Below, one piece after another: positions 26,506-38,646 of a DNA stretch of 64,000 nt. Every line of letters begins with the position of its first letter. Positions within the stretch are counted from its first letter, which is position 1. Source of the DNA: Owenia fusiformis (Eukaryota; Annelida; Polychaeta; Sabellida; Oweniidae); the NCBI GenBank assembly GCA_903813345.2, contig CAIIXF020000005.1, positions 38,879,375 to 38,943,374 of the forward strand, in the 5' to 3' direction. The notes under the pieces are model-generated. The model was not told the origin of the DNA. It worked only from the letters and a program-made list of their open reading frames with translations, and made no database searches. Made by a program: the position numbers and the translations under genes.

Positions 26506-26606
26506 ATTGGCCTGTAAAATTGTGGATCGCTCTGATTGGGTTCTGTAGTTAGTTCATTTGAGATCACAATATTATTCCCTCTGTTAAGAGTATTTTCGAT
26601 TAGAGG

Positions 26607-28268
26607 CTACCTATGTTGACTGTGTATTTGCGATTGTTGGGTAGGTCTGTCCTCATTTGAGATGTCTATTGCGACTGGTGTATTCAATGTTTCAACCCCG
26701 GTAGAATTGGGTAAGTGAATATCATTACAACTTGATCTTTCGGTATTTGAGTTGGATCTTACAATACTTGCATTAGGTCCCACGGGGTTTGCATTCGGTC
26801 CCTCTTGCATTGTGTTTGGATCCGTTTCGACTGTGCTTACTCCCAGAGGGTTTGGATTTGTTACCAAGGGAACTGTATTTGGCTCCCCAGTAATGGTACT
26901 TGCTCCATTATGATTTTGTACTTGGGGCTGAATACTTTGAGCATAAGACGGAGGGTCATACTGCGGGTAATGACCACTCTGTGAGGTCATATATACAGTC
27001 TGGTTGTGGTTGTCATAAGCCATTGCTGGTTCGACCCCTGGAGGGTACTGGTGCATATACTGGTACATTTGTGAATCATTCTCAGGTGAACTGCCACATG
27101 GGTAAGGTTGTGTACTCACAATGTTATTGCTGGTCGGAGCTGTAGATTCACCATTGTTATCTCCGGAGCTACCATGGTACTCAGTATCTGGAATCGCAAA
27201 TGAAATAGTAAAAGTTGCTTCGTGTGATTCCATGTAGGCACGATCTTGTACTAAACTATAAAACAAACATTCTTTTCAAATATTAAGCTTTATAGATGAA
27301 GAAGAAAGAGTCGGATGTTTTCTGTTATTAAACTTTGAATTTACCTGATGCCCCAATGAAAGCACATCCCCAGAGGCAGCTCCATATCCAACCAAAGAAG
27401 ATGAGCGGAGTGAGCGCCATCTGAAGGAGTCCCAGGATAGTACACGTCACAACGGACAACACCATATCTGACTTAGTTAGATCATCAGTTTTTACGCAGC
27501 AAAAACATACACTAAACCCTGAGATAAGCGTCCCTGGAAGTGAAAACATTCTGAGTCAATTGGTTATCAATTTGCTTGGCCTTGAGCGTTCTTATTTTTT
27601 CTATTCCAATGTGAATTTTCTAGAATTGAAAGATAAACGAAAGGTAAAGTCTAGATTGAGTCGACCGTCTGAAAGAATAATATCAATGGAATCGTTTATA
27701 GTCGTCATAAACGATATGTAAAAATATCATTTGCAAAACCCAGCTACCACAATTTGTTTCATCGAAGAAGCAATTGGTTCATAAGTTTCACGAGCCATAG
27801 GTTGCATGTAGGTAACTAGGTATTAATGTACTACAAACAAGATTCTAAGATGTCTTCGAAGCAAAACTAGAGTACATCTTACATTTGTTTGGAAATAGTG
27901 CAACCCATGACCGTATCATAAATAATAATGTTGCTTTCATGTAGACATTTTCTTTTCAAAATTGTGGTTTCAATAAACTTTTTTCAATGAAGCATTTTCT
28001 ATTTTTAAAGTGGATTATTCTTACCGAGACCTGGGAATATAAAATTAAAAATACAGCATACAACTGCCCAACACATGTTCATTCTCGGTAGATATATAGC
28101 AGATTTGGACTGCCCGATGTCTTTTGGGTCAACAGTATCACTCTGTAGTCGGTTCCCCGATGCTATTCTCCTATATAGTCTGTATGCCGGTGGAGGGGGT
28201 ACGTCTCGAATTGCCTCGTCATATGTCGGAGGCGCTGCTCTTGGGGGTGGTGGGTATTGGCTAGCCAT
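26607..28268 (-). CDS. SPEC3/Stum-family membrane protein, copy B, with PPxY motifs and a long tail
   Basis: Exons 28025-28268, 27345-27533 and 26607-27187 join in phase to give 337 residues. The N-terminus is proline-rich with a PPTY motif (residues 13-16), followed by YLPRMNMCWAVVCC, two hydrophobic segments, and GWIWSCLWGCAFIGAS, the family signature. The third exon is read from the CAG at 27188-27190: a pyrimidine-rich tract precedes it, and the phase then gives SDTEYHGSSGD. An alternative acceptor further upstream would place a stop codon in frame. This exon adds a 190-residue Asn/Pro/Ser/Thr-rich tail with a second PY motif (DPPSYAQ) and little predicted structure. PPxY motifs commonly bind WW domains of NEDD4-type ligases, so ubiquitin-linked trafficking is a possible mode of control. 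Typical SPEC3 proteins are much shorter. AATAAA (26500-26505 on this strand) may be its poly(A) signal. Confidence 0.88.
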
Positions 28269-29515
28269 TTTAGTTATGTTCGTTTCTCACTACGTTTCAA
28301 GTATTTATCAGTATGTCTGGCAAACAAGATTTGTTTCACGGTGACATAGATCAGAGCTCTTATAACGATGTTTTAAAACGCTATACACGATAATATCCTA
28401 ATAAATCATCCTCTTTATTTTCGTATTCTGTTGACTGACGAAGTTGGAATGCGACAATTCAAGAATACAAAGAGTAAAAACAGCTAAAGGTTGAGTAATC
28501 GATCACTATTAACGAACTGTTATGCCATATCAATACAAAATACAATGGCCGTTTGGCATACTTAATACAAAAACAATACTAAAGGGCGCATTAAGTAGAG
28601 CACAATAAAAGCCTTGTAAATCGGCAAGAGGTATAATCTATTAGTGATTAAAGTATAACGTTTGCCATTTTGTGTTTTCCTATTCCTGTCCTATACGTCT
28701 TCCAATTTTAACGCAGCTCTGATAAGGCTTGTGTTGTATCGTTCACTTCTCTATTTGCACAAACTCTTGAGTTTATAATACCAAACATTGATACAAATGT
28801 ACAATTTTATCTCGCAAGTGTATGACCTAAGCTTTTAATATTTCCGAACTTTTATGAAGATACGTATGTCAATATAATAGATACTGTCCATTCTAGTCGC
28901 GTTTCAGATCAGCTCGGATCGGTTTAACCCCAGACTCGTATGGCAAGAAGGCTCTTAATGCTCTTAATCGATCCACAGCAGTTCAATACAATCCATTGTT
29001 CGCTCGTTGGTGGAATTTAATGCAAACCTTACTTCGCCAGGCAACTCGGTATTGATATTACTGCTATAATCTCCCTTGCCATAATGTAATTACAGAATAT
29101 TTGCACAATCACTCATACCAAAGTTAATATATACACTAAACGAAATGTTCTCAAACCATCGACATCCCGTGTCTTAATTACCGATCTTCAAAATCATTCT
29201 TCTTCTTCTCAAGATATATATAACATATCAAAATATTCGCAGCACTTTTACCAAACACATCATTTAATTGAATATTTTGAAAGGACTAGTTTCTTGTTTT
29301 AAACGTAACCCGTTTTCTCATTAATGCGCCCACTGGGCGTTTATTTCGCATGTTTATTTGAAAGCCCTCGATGGGGCTTTTTTAAGAGGGCAATATTGAT
29401 TCTCCAAGAGGGTGGGCATTTATTAAGAGGGTGAATTGATTTCCCAGGCAAGTGGGTGTTTTTTCGAAAGAAATTGTTGATCGTGAGGCTGACACTGGAG
29501 TTCATAATTACGCAA

Positions 29516-29860
29516 TAGATTCAAGATTCAAGATTCAAGATTTTATTGTGTTTCAAACCAAACAATTGGTTTCCTCACAAAATCAATTACAAGACATTTA
29601 CATATAATTATACAGTTAAAAAAACAACATGCATTGTTTCACAAATACTATCATACAATCTTTCCTTTTTCAAATAGCTCCCGACGCTGATTAAAAAGTT
29701 TATTTATAAAATGTATCAATTCGTTAACAATTTCAAAATCATCAGAAGTCATCAAAAAGTTATATTTTTCTTCATCCGACATATTATCAAATGTGTCAAT
29801 AAAACTTAGTTTATTAAAGTATCGTGAACGTTGACCGATATGCGACACTGCCATATATAC
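29516..29860 (-). mobile_element. 5'-truncated LINE, ORF2 C-terminus and repeat tail
   Basis: The minus-strand frame 29651-29854 reads NMSDEEKYNFLMTSDDFEIV and ends in FNQRRELFEKG, a style common at the C-terminus of non-LTR retrotransposon ORF2 proteins. It is followed at 29516-29545 by three tandem TTGAATC-type units, as at LINE 3' ends. The rest of the element is absent. Confidence 0.55.
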
Positions 29861-29916
29861 ATGTAAGTTGCATTTATACAGAACTTGCTACTTCATTACC
29901 CCAATTCTCTCTTTTT

Positions 29917-30020
29917 TCGGACAGTTATATGTTGGATTTTGGCTATTTTCTGGGGATTTAAACAGGTGCATATGTAAGACCAATGCATTTCCAGGAAAAG
30001 CACTTAATAGGGATGATAAA
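29917..30020. repeat. Dispersed repeat shared with 61275-61365
   Basis: ATATGTTGGATTTTGGCTAT and the next 60 bases occur in both places with scattered changes. Role unknown. Confidence 0.6.
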
Positions 30021-30489
30021 ATAACATGTTTTCCTGAATTGTTTTCCTGATTTTCAATCCCTTCCTCCCCTGTTTTCCTCAATTTTTGTATGAATAAAAA
30101 TTTCTTAATCAAAGGTCGAAGGGTAAATTGCTCTAGCACTTAAGTTTTACATGCTATGTGCAGTCACTAACGCTAGCTCGAGGTCGCGTTAACTATTTTC
30201 AGTTTCTTTTTGTAAAGCTGAATGGCATGTAGTACATGATATTTTGATCTGTTTGGAAAATATAAAGCATCAGGATTGTGATAAAACTAGAATTGTTCTT
30301 CAGTTTAAGTTATATAGAGGTATGTAAATCTCTCACAGAAAGTTGTATCAAGTCCTGTTTGATCCTTACATGGGATGTACTGAGTGTGAGGACGCCCAAA
30401 AAACTATAGAGGACCAAAAAGGACTTGATTCAACTTCCAGTGGTATTTCTCATTTGAGAGTTAAAACACAATAGGTTATTGAATGATTT

Positions 30490-30819
30490 CACTCTTAAAA
30501 GTTATTACTTTATATTATTTCCTTATATTGAGAAATTGTACTACGAATTTTAAGTCAAAAATTACTTAAATAATCTTGAACTACTGAATAATTTTTAAGT
30601 AATTCATTTATGGTGAATTTACTAATGCAAGGAGAGAAATTGAAATACTTACTGTAGTAATTGTAATACTCATTTACATATTTAAGCAATTAAAAAACTC
30701 AAAATGACAATATAAGTTAAACCTAAGTAAAATGAAGTAAAACTAAGTATTTAACTTGAAGTAATTTTTATACTTGGGAAATACTTGGGAAATACTCAGG
30801 TAATTCATTTTTAAGAGTG
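30490..30819. mobile_element. CACTCT...AGAGTG element 1, 330 bp (2 bp target duplication)
   Basis: Begins CACTCTTAAAAGT and ends TTTTTAAGAGTG, with TT on both sides. It splits family Q between ATTGAATGATTT and GAAGTGCAAC. The interior is dominated by AAGTAATT-like words. Confidence 0.75.
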
Positions 30820-30838
30820 TTGAAGTGCAACACAGGAT

Positions 30839-31550
30839 CACTCTAAATAAAAATTACTTGACAACTAGTTTAAGTAATTTAATTTATTACTAAGTATTTT
30901 ACAAAATTACTTAACATGTATTATATTACTAGTGCTTACTAGGTAATTGTTTTTTTGATGTGAATCACTAAATTCAGTAATTATTATACTATCAATGTTA
31001 ATAAATTACTAATATCTGTATTTTCATTTTATTTGCATGTAATTATATTATTAAGTAATTTCTTCTAGATATAACTTACAACCACTCTAAATATGATTAC
31101 TTAGTACTTCTGTAAGTAATTCACGTTATTACTTGTTGAATTCAAATGCCAAATATTTTTGCATTTGTAAATTGAACCATTTCAGTAATCATAGTTCCAC
31201 CGAAGTAAATTAATTATTCATACATGTTATTCACTTATAAAATGTCTTTTTCTCAGTATATTTTACAGATCACAAATCCCCTTCTTGTAATTTAATTACT
31301 AAGTATTTCAAATTACTTATAGTAGTTATTGAATTACTAACTGTATTGTATTGTATTGTATTGCCTTTTATTCCTCCTTTTATAGAAGAGTACAATCAAC
31401 GTGCAAATATAAAACTCACAATATAAAATTACATAAATTCAACAAACATCGAAACATGTGAACCAACAATTATTATTACATGTGAACCAGTAATTAAATT
31501 ACATGAAAATGTAAAAATAATACAATAACTAGTATATATTTTTTAGAGTG
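30839..31550. mobile_element. CACTCT...AGAGTG element 2, 712 bp (2 bp target duplication)
   Basis: Begins CACTCTAAATAAAA and ends TTTTTTAGAGTG, with AT on both sides. It splits the same family Q copy between ACAGGAT and ATATTCTG. Its right part contains a LINE-type tail, (TGTAT)n at 31345-31370. Confidence 0.75.
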
Positions 31551-31718
31551 ATATATTCTGCTCGAGAAATTCTGTGTTGGAACGAGATAATCTACGTTAG
31601 TATGTACGTTATAGAATGATTTAAAGTGCAACTAAAGGATATATTCTGCTCTAGATATTCGGAATTTAACAAGCAGAGTATATCCTGTATTGCGCTTCAA
31701 ATCATTCAATAACTTATA

Positions 31719-31964
31719 TTATTATATCACTATCTAGCTAGCGACGGTATGATTGGTCAAAACCGGGTCACATGTCGTGGGATATCTGGCGATATTCAAT
31801 GGCAATACTAATCAGATAAGACAACCGTGAGATATCTAGCGTTATTATATCACTATCTAGCTAGCGACAGTATGATTGGTCAAAACCAGGTCACATGTCG
31901 TGGGATATCTGGCGATATTCAATGGCAATGCTAATCAGATAAGACAACCGTGAGATATCTAGCG
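31719..31964. repeat. Tandem duplication, 123 bp unit, two copies
   Basis: TTATTATATCACTATCTAGC starts at 31719 and 31842. The copies differ at only a few bases. They form the left part of an element whose inverted right end (TAGCTAGACAGTGATATAAT) is at about 32301-32320. Confidence 0.75.
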
Positions 31965-32014
31965 ATATCCCACGCTCCCGGGAATTTTCAAAGAATTTGT
32001 TTTCGTAATAATAA

Positions 32015-32151
32015 AACAAATATTTCACTCTATTTTCGGTGAATACCTGTAGCACTTTCACAAGGTGATATTCCACTTGCCCTTCGGGCTTCGTGGAATA
32101 TCACTTGTGAAAGATGTACAGGTATTCACCTCAATAGAGTGAAATATTTGT
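32015..32151. mobile_element. Hairpin element with CTTCGG loop, copy 1
   Basis: Near-perfect foldback of 137 bases: ACAAATATTTCACTCTATT to its complement, with GCCCTTCGGGC at the tip. It is inserted in the larger 31719-32320 element. Confidence 0.85.
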
Positions 32152-32323
32152 TCAATATCCCACGCTCCCGGGAATTTTCAAAGAATTTGTTTTCGTTCAG
32201 TGTAAATAATTAAGATCAATGTAAGTCAAAATGGCAGACGAACCGAGTAGATTTAATGTATTTCAATGTTAACCTATGACTTAATAATATTAGGGATGTT
32301 TAGCTAGACAGTGATATAATAAA

Positions 32324-32459
32324 ACAAATATTTCACTCTATTTTCGGTGAATACCTGTAGCACTTTCACAAGGTGATATTCCACTTGCCCTTCGGGCTTC
32401 GTGGAATATCACTTGTGAAAGATGTACAGGTATTCACCTCAATAGAGTGAAATATTTGT
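32324..32459. mobile_element. Hairpin element with CTTCGG loop, copy 2
   Basis: Nearly identical to copy 1 and again preceded by ATAATAAA and followed by TCAATAT, so these flanks probably belong to the element. Confidence 0.85.
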
Positions 32460-32841
32460 TCAATATTGTACTCTTACCCAAAATAATCAGAATGTGTTTT
32501 GTGATTTTTATTCAGACTGTGTTGTCCTCACATCAACAATGTCAAGTAATTGTAGATGTAATTATTTATGTTGACCTGAAAACATTGCATCATTTCTATA
32601 TTGGGTCTCCATACTTAGCAGGAAGTGGATACTTATCGCCAACCATTGTCAAAGAATGCTTGGTTTTTTACAAGATAAATGAATTGCTATATCTTTTATT
32701 TGTTCCACATGCTGGTGAGAATTACACTAGATAATCAAGGCAAACAAATCCCAGCAAACATTGTACTGTGGATGTAACGTTAACGTACAAGCGTTAGACA
32801 ATCCGCCTATCTAAAAAAAAACTATCCTACATACAGTAGTA

Positions 32842-33470
32842 TAGCAGGGTGTCCCGAAAGTATGCCACCCCTAGACAGACATATACCAAGTTCTTCATAG
32901 TATGTGTCATATATCATTTTAAAGCTTATCCAAAGTTACATTGATTGGCAAAGTATCATGGTTCAACTCCCAAATATGAAAAAATGACAGGCATTTAAAA
33001 ATTTTGTGTTTTTCCATTTTACTGCAAATCACTAGTCAATATGTCCTCCCGGGCTATCTTAAAAGTAGCGAATCTTTTCGGGTCAGATGGAAGTTGAGTT
33101 AGAAAAAGAGAACGGCGAGGGTAAATATTCCAAGGAAACACTTCTGAAGTGCCTTTAGAGGTTTTAGGAGGAGTACAAAATTCCACACCCCTATTTGAAG
33201 GGTTTTTAAGGTCATATCTGAAAATAATTGCGGTGGTTCACATGGCCAAGGGAGGGCACATTGACTGGTAATGTGGTGTAAAATTTTAATTTGGTGAAAC
33301 ACTACATTTTAAGATGACTGTAACTTTTCCCATTTGTGATTTGAACCATTATACTTGGCAAATCAATGTTACTTTGGATAAGCTTTAAAGTGATATATGA
33401 CACATACTATGACGACATTGGTATATGTCAGCCTAGGGTGGGTGGGGGCATACTTTCGTGACACCCTGTA
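32842..33470. mobile_element. Mariner-type MITE, 629 bp, upstream of the NHL gene
   Basis: Inverted arms of about 120 bases (CAGGGTGTCCCGAAAGTATG; TTTAAAGCTTATCCAAAGT), with TA tips. The same family left a half copy at 3781-3878. The NHL start codon is 61 bases past its right end. Confidence 0.82.
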
Positions 33471-33530
33471 TATTTATTTTTTCAGGAGTTACAGTATTTT
33501 AATTTCTAATTTTGTAACTTGATATTCCAG

Positions 33531-34439
33531 ATGGCAGTTCCAGTTGTGAGGAAGACTAAGCTACAAAACGCAACATTGAAGGCCCCGGGGATCTCGTATG
33601 ACATGTGTCACATGAACGAACGACTAATCATAGTAATACCTGGGAATGGAGTCGCAAGGCTTTATGATGACAACCTTAATCCTGCGGAAGTACGCTACGA
33701 AACAGGAGTCAAGTCACCAATGAAATACACGTTTAACGTACCTAATTCACAACTGAATTATGTGGCCCAAATAAGCAATGGAAAAGTCATATTCGCGACT
33801 GACAACAAGAAAAAACTTTTGATTGTGAAAAACGTACAGGATGGCGCCAATGCTGACGAGGGTAGAGTGGAGGTCACGCTAAACTTCCTGAAAGATCCCA
33901 GAGGTTTAGCTGTGTTTCCAGGTGGAACAATTGATGACTTCAGGCTTGCTATATGTGACTGCGTGGAAAACTGTGTATTTGTAATACGTTTTGTAAATGG
34001 TATCTATGATGGTGGGGTTCCTATGGTCATTGGAAAGGGAGAGCTCGCTTCACCTAATTATGTTGCAGTTCAACAACTTGGAAATGAAGTAAGGCTGGTT
34101 GTTACCGATTTGATGAGAAAAGCTCTATTTGTTTTCCATGAGCAAGGTGCCATACGTAATACGGTTTATTCCTGTGATGGAGTAGATCTAGACCGACCTC
34201 ATGGTATTTGTATCGATAGGGGTGGCAGCATAATATTTGCAGATAGTGGTAACAACCGCGTTGTTCAGCTGAATCCAGATTGTACCTTCAACCGTGTTCT
34301 GCTCAACAAAGACAACGCACCTGACATGAACGAGCCCTGCGGCATTATGATAAAGCAGGAGACAGGCGAAGTAATGGTAGGTGATGCAAAATGTGATATT
34401 TTCACTGTTCAGTACAGAGAAGCAAATGAAAATCTATAA
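33531..34439 (+). CDS. NHL-repeat beta-propeller protein, single coding exon
   Basis: The reading frame from ATG 33531 gives 302 residues with no intron. A perfect acceptor (TTCCAG) abuts the ATG, so a noncoding 5' exon probably lies upstream, or the frame is an exon of a longer protein. An in-frame ATG at 33519 is less likely because it lies in the polypyrimidine tract. Repeats with the NHL pattern are visible: DPRGLAVFPGG, SPNYVAVQQLG, RPHGICIDRGGSIIFADSGN followed by NRVVQLN, and EPCGIMIKQETGEVMVGDAK, spaced as blades of a six-bladed propeller. It has no signal peptide, membrane helix, RING or B-box, so it resembles the NHL half of TRIM-NHL proteins or an NHLRC-type protein standing alone. 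A mariner-like MITE ends only 60 bases upstream of the ATG. The partner and role are unknown. Confidence 0.8.
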   Translation: MAVPVVRKTKLQNATLKAPGISYDMCHMNERLIIVIPGNGVARLYDDNLNPAEVRYETGVKSPMKYTFNVPNSQLNYVAQISNGKVIFATDNKKKLLIVKNVQDGANADEGRVEVTLNFLKDPRGLAVFPGGTIDDFRLAICDCVENCVFVIRFVNGIYDGGVPMVIGKGELASPNYVAVQQLGNEVRLVVTDLMRKALFVFHEQGAIRNTVYSCDGVDLDRPHGICIDRGGSIIFADSGNNRVVQLNPDCTFNRVLLNKDNAPDMNEPCGIMIKQETGEVMVGDAKCDIFTVQYREANENL

Positions 34440-37400
34440 GAACATCAAGAAAGTATTGAGACAATTTGAGAACAAATGCTCGTATACGAGTGGTGATACA
34501 AAAGTAATGGACACACTTTTATGTAAGACATATAAATATTATTCACGGATAGCTAGGCATGAAATATATCCTTGCTAATCAGAACACAGTATAGCCACCC
34601 AAGATAAGTGCTTAGGTAGGCCAAAATGTTGACCTTGCAAAAAAGGATCCTGTGTTTAGTGGTCAAAATCTTCAGCTCCTTATGTTTGAAAAGAATTAAA
34701 GCACATGGCTAAATGAATTGTGGGTAACTTAATGCACTCGTGTAATCTAATATAAACACTCGTGTCTGCTTACAAGGATGTTTAATAGCTACATTTATTC
34801 AGACGTGTAATTTTTGGGATGTGAATTACTCTATTAAGTACATGTAATTATCATAATATAAATGTTGAAATATCACTAATGTTTGTAGTTCATTTGTATG
34901 TGTATGTAATACATAACTCAGCAATTTCTTCTAGATATGAATTACTCTCACCCTAAAACTAATTTCTAGCAATTCTTTGTAATTATTCCAATCTTTATTT
35001 TTGAAAGTATCACTGAGCATGAGATTATCTTTTGTATTTTATCTCACTGTAGAATCTTGACTTTATATCAAACAAAGTTTGCTCAAATAAAATTCCCAGG
35101 AACGATGTCGGAAAGCTAACTTACTTTCAAGGATAATGACCCCCTCCCCTCATAACTGTTCAAAAGTTTTGTGAGTGTGGTTTTTACAAATGCGATAAGC
35201 ATGTTTACAAAATAGTATAGTGCAGATGATCAAATAAGCTCTCATAATATATTCATAATTATAGCAAAGTAGATCTTAGATGATTAGATAATCAGGGTGA
35301 CTGACAAATTATAACGGAGGCTATATGTATAAGTATTAGATGGAAACATTTAATTTAAAATCGAATGATAGAAGAAAGCATGCTCGAAGAAAAATGATAC
35401 AGAAACAGTTGGACGGCAGTTGGAGGAAACAGTACGTTTCTGGACTCAATTGTTTCGATCGTGGTTACCATGAGAATCTTTTCGTTTTGAATCAAATATC
35501 CGTTCTAAGAAATTAGGTACAATGAGGAACAGAATGCTGTAAGTGATAAGTAATTTAAGTAAAAATAATCGAACATAATTAAGTGGATCCACTTGTCTAA
35601 TTCTATGCACTGTGATAGTTAGGAAAAATACCGTAACCAGTGGCGTAGCCAGCAAATGGTGACCAGGGGTTCGATTTTCTATGTATCCACAAATCTTCCC
35701 CTTCATCGGTGTACCTCACAAAAAAGCATTTTTTGTATTTGTCATACATACAATGTACACCCCTCCAAAAGTTTGGCAACAATTTGATTTTCTACGTTGA
35801 AATAGTTTTAGGTGAATCTTTTACTGAAAAGATATTGAAATCTGGTAGCAAAATCATACATTTAAATTTTACTGCACTTGTTTAATTGTTCAATGGAATC
35901 CAAATCAAGGGTTAGCATACATTGAGCCAACTTTTGTTAAGGGAAAATTATAACATATCTCTGAGGAACATGTTTTTGACGAGCTACCATTGATAAATCG
36001 TCATTCCCAATTCATGTTTTAGAGTTCATTCAAAGATATTCAGATACATGCTATTTTCCCACACTTTTAGATGATTTTTGAAAAGAATCCAAATCAAAAA
36101 AATTTGATTTATATTTCATTTTGTAAGACCTCATGAACTTACAGTTATTTACTGAAAACTAGTTTATTCATAGCAAATATTTTTGAAGAATGTAATACTT
36201 ATTTAATCATGGCGCACAATAAAAGTCGTAATGGCTGCACGAATACTCTCAATTGGTACTGACGATAAAAGTGACAGATGACAAATAGTATTGTATTACA
36301 TATTATGAAATGAAACATTCTATCACCGTTCCGCTGTTTTTATCATTAATGACGAGAATCATGAATGTTCTGAGAAATGAAAACATTTTAGATGAACTTG
36401 TGAATCATTATAGACTTTGATTTGTTTTTGAGAAATTAACGTTTTATTATTTTATTCAAGAATGCTGCCAAATCTTTTTAGACACACGATTTGAAACTTG
36501 TGGTAGGCCAATCCTCTGTCTTTCTGGCAAGTACATTCCCCTCCAAAAGTTTGGCAACCTAAGCTCCCTGCCTCCTCTTTATATTTGAATTTTTATTTAC
36601 ATAACCTGTGGGGAAAATACTTATAATATTGATTAAAATGTAATTTGATTTCACTTCCAATGCCTCCAAATTTTCCCATTTTTTTACCTCTTTTGTTGAA
36701 TTTTTTAATCCGCTGGTGATTATCAGTGGATCAGTTTTTTAGAAAATAAAAAGTGATTATCAGGAAGCAATGCATATTGGTACACCATGTGATTTATTTT
36801 TTATTATGAACTTTTTCCCTTAACTGTATGGCATTATTTTTGCTTCTTTATTCATTAAATTCAAATATATTCGATATATGAAATATTAATATTCGCTAAA
36901 TCATTTTCCATTCGGTAAAAACGTTTATATGTTTGTTACAGCAAATTAAGTTTTCAAACTAGCCAATCATTTAATACCATGTGCATTAAATTACATATTT
37001 CATTCGCTAAATGATATGTTTTTTGCGTAAATTGTTAAGGTATTTCTTAAGAGTAACACATTATATGCACAATATTGAATTTCTATTTGAACCCTACCAA
37101 AATAAGTTTGCCTATATTTACCGAATGGATTTTTTTCTATGACATAGTTAATGCATTTTACCGAAAGCTAATTTGCTATTTACCTAATGCAATAAAGTAA
37201 TATTCGATAACTTTCGTTGTTGTTCGATATTTTGTCACGTGACCTCGAGATTTGCAAAATGGCCGCGCAGCTATTCTACATCGTTCAAATATATCACGTG
37301 ACTGAAAGTCTCGTAGAGTATCGAAAAATAATGAAATTTAACGAATGTGGCATTCGGTATTTATCGAATATAAATAATTTAAATACCGAATGTACAAATA

Positions 37401-38646
37401 ATTAATTGAATTATACGTGCGTTAAGGATACGCTGCATCACACAAATACATGTACACTGTGTATAAATATCAAATGTGAATGCCAACACAAAGAACAAGT
37501 GAAACTATTTAGCGAATATAAATTGTATAGATTATTACATTCGATAAAATAAAAAACATTCGATAGATTTGGTAAAGGTTTGGTAAATTGTTTTTTTATT
37601 TGGTATTCATGGAATATTTAATGTACCGAATAAAGAAGCAGTTTAAACTCCATATAACTGTGAGAATGTAATACTCATTTGAAATAATAAATCTAGACTT
37701 ATTTGATATAATCCTCCTTACGCCTTTGCTTTCCTCAGCAAAAGATGACTGCATCTGACCTTTTTATTGGACAGAACTTTCCACTGCACGTAATGTGTGT
37801 ACCTTTTACACTTGTATCTAGTAACACAGACATACTCACCTAATTGCCTCCCTTAATCCATTTATTTGCGAAACATATTATAATTAATGTCATAAACGCG
37901 ATCCACTAAAGTTTGATATTCTTGAAAATAGAGTAAATACTTAATACACTGAAACAGCAACATTTTAATCTTAAAATGATCTCCGAGATGAACGTGCATC
38001 TGAAAAAGCAAAACTGATTTTTTCGCAATCGATTTATTTTTCCTTAAAAAGTGATGGATAATAAATACCCATTCGATCAAATACTTGTGTTTATAAATGA
38101 TACATATGCTTTTAATAATAACTCATTTCAAAATGTTTATATTATTTAATATTTGCTTTTGAGGACTTGTCAGACCCGGGGACTTAGCAAGAATTTTTTT
38201 GTTTGAAATAAAACAAAACGGAGGGGCATAGATTTGAAAGAAAATGTGTTTTCATCAGTATTAAGACAATTTGTTTATTTCACTGTAGATGGAGCAGCTT
38301 TTTATTGATTTTTTTTCTTTGCATAATGTCATAATGCTCCGGGGTCTTCCCAAAATTAAACAATCCCACCCCGTGCCTGAGGTTGCCAATCTTTTGGAGA
38401 GAAGTGTAAATTTACTATTTTTATCTACTAGTCATATAAATTGAATATATGTAATTGGTTATTGCAATGAATTTTCCACAAATATTTTTGGGGGGAATCC
38501 CGACCGGGGGTTCGTCCGAACCCATCGAACCCCCGGTCCCTACGGCTATGGTAACTTTAGCTATAAAAGAACAATAATTAGTAAACTAATAAAAAACACC
38601 TCTGACTATATTGTTACTCAATTTAGTGTTGTAAGCTTTGTCCATT
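34440..38646. other. Spacer, NHL gene to GAACG element
   Basis: No supported gene. TAGCCAG/GGGGTTCGA-type phrases at 35640 and, inverted, at 38500-38550 may be ends of a degenerate 2.9 kb element. CTCCAAAAGTTTGGCAAC occurs at 35763 and 36541 and inverted near 38385. Confidence 0.4.
37340..37397. repeat. AT-rich hairpin in a CGAAT-rich stretch
   Basis: CATTCGGTATTT pairs with AAATACCGAATG across a 20 base centre. The surrounding 36840-37640 repeats ATTCGATA, ATTCGGTA and ACCGAAT words in both directions without a clear unit. Confidence 0.5.

Larger units (their letters stand above)
21791..26606. other. Spacer between the two SPEC3 genes
   Basis: Contains a GC-richer patch at 22140-22420 with no identified function, the 146 bp tandem repeat, poly-G and inverted-repeat MITEs, and a possible larger element from 25080 to 26310 whose ends share GTGCGAT and GTAGCCAG-like words. 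Confidence 0.5.
30470..31715. repeat. Dispersed repeat family Q, copy 2, split by two insertions
   Basis: The outer and middle pieces (about 30470-30489, 30820-30838, 31551-31715) rejoin into the family Q sequence seen at 60425-60600. Confidence 0.75.
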
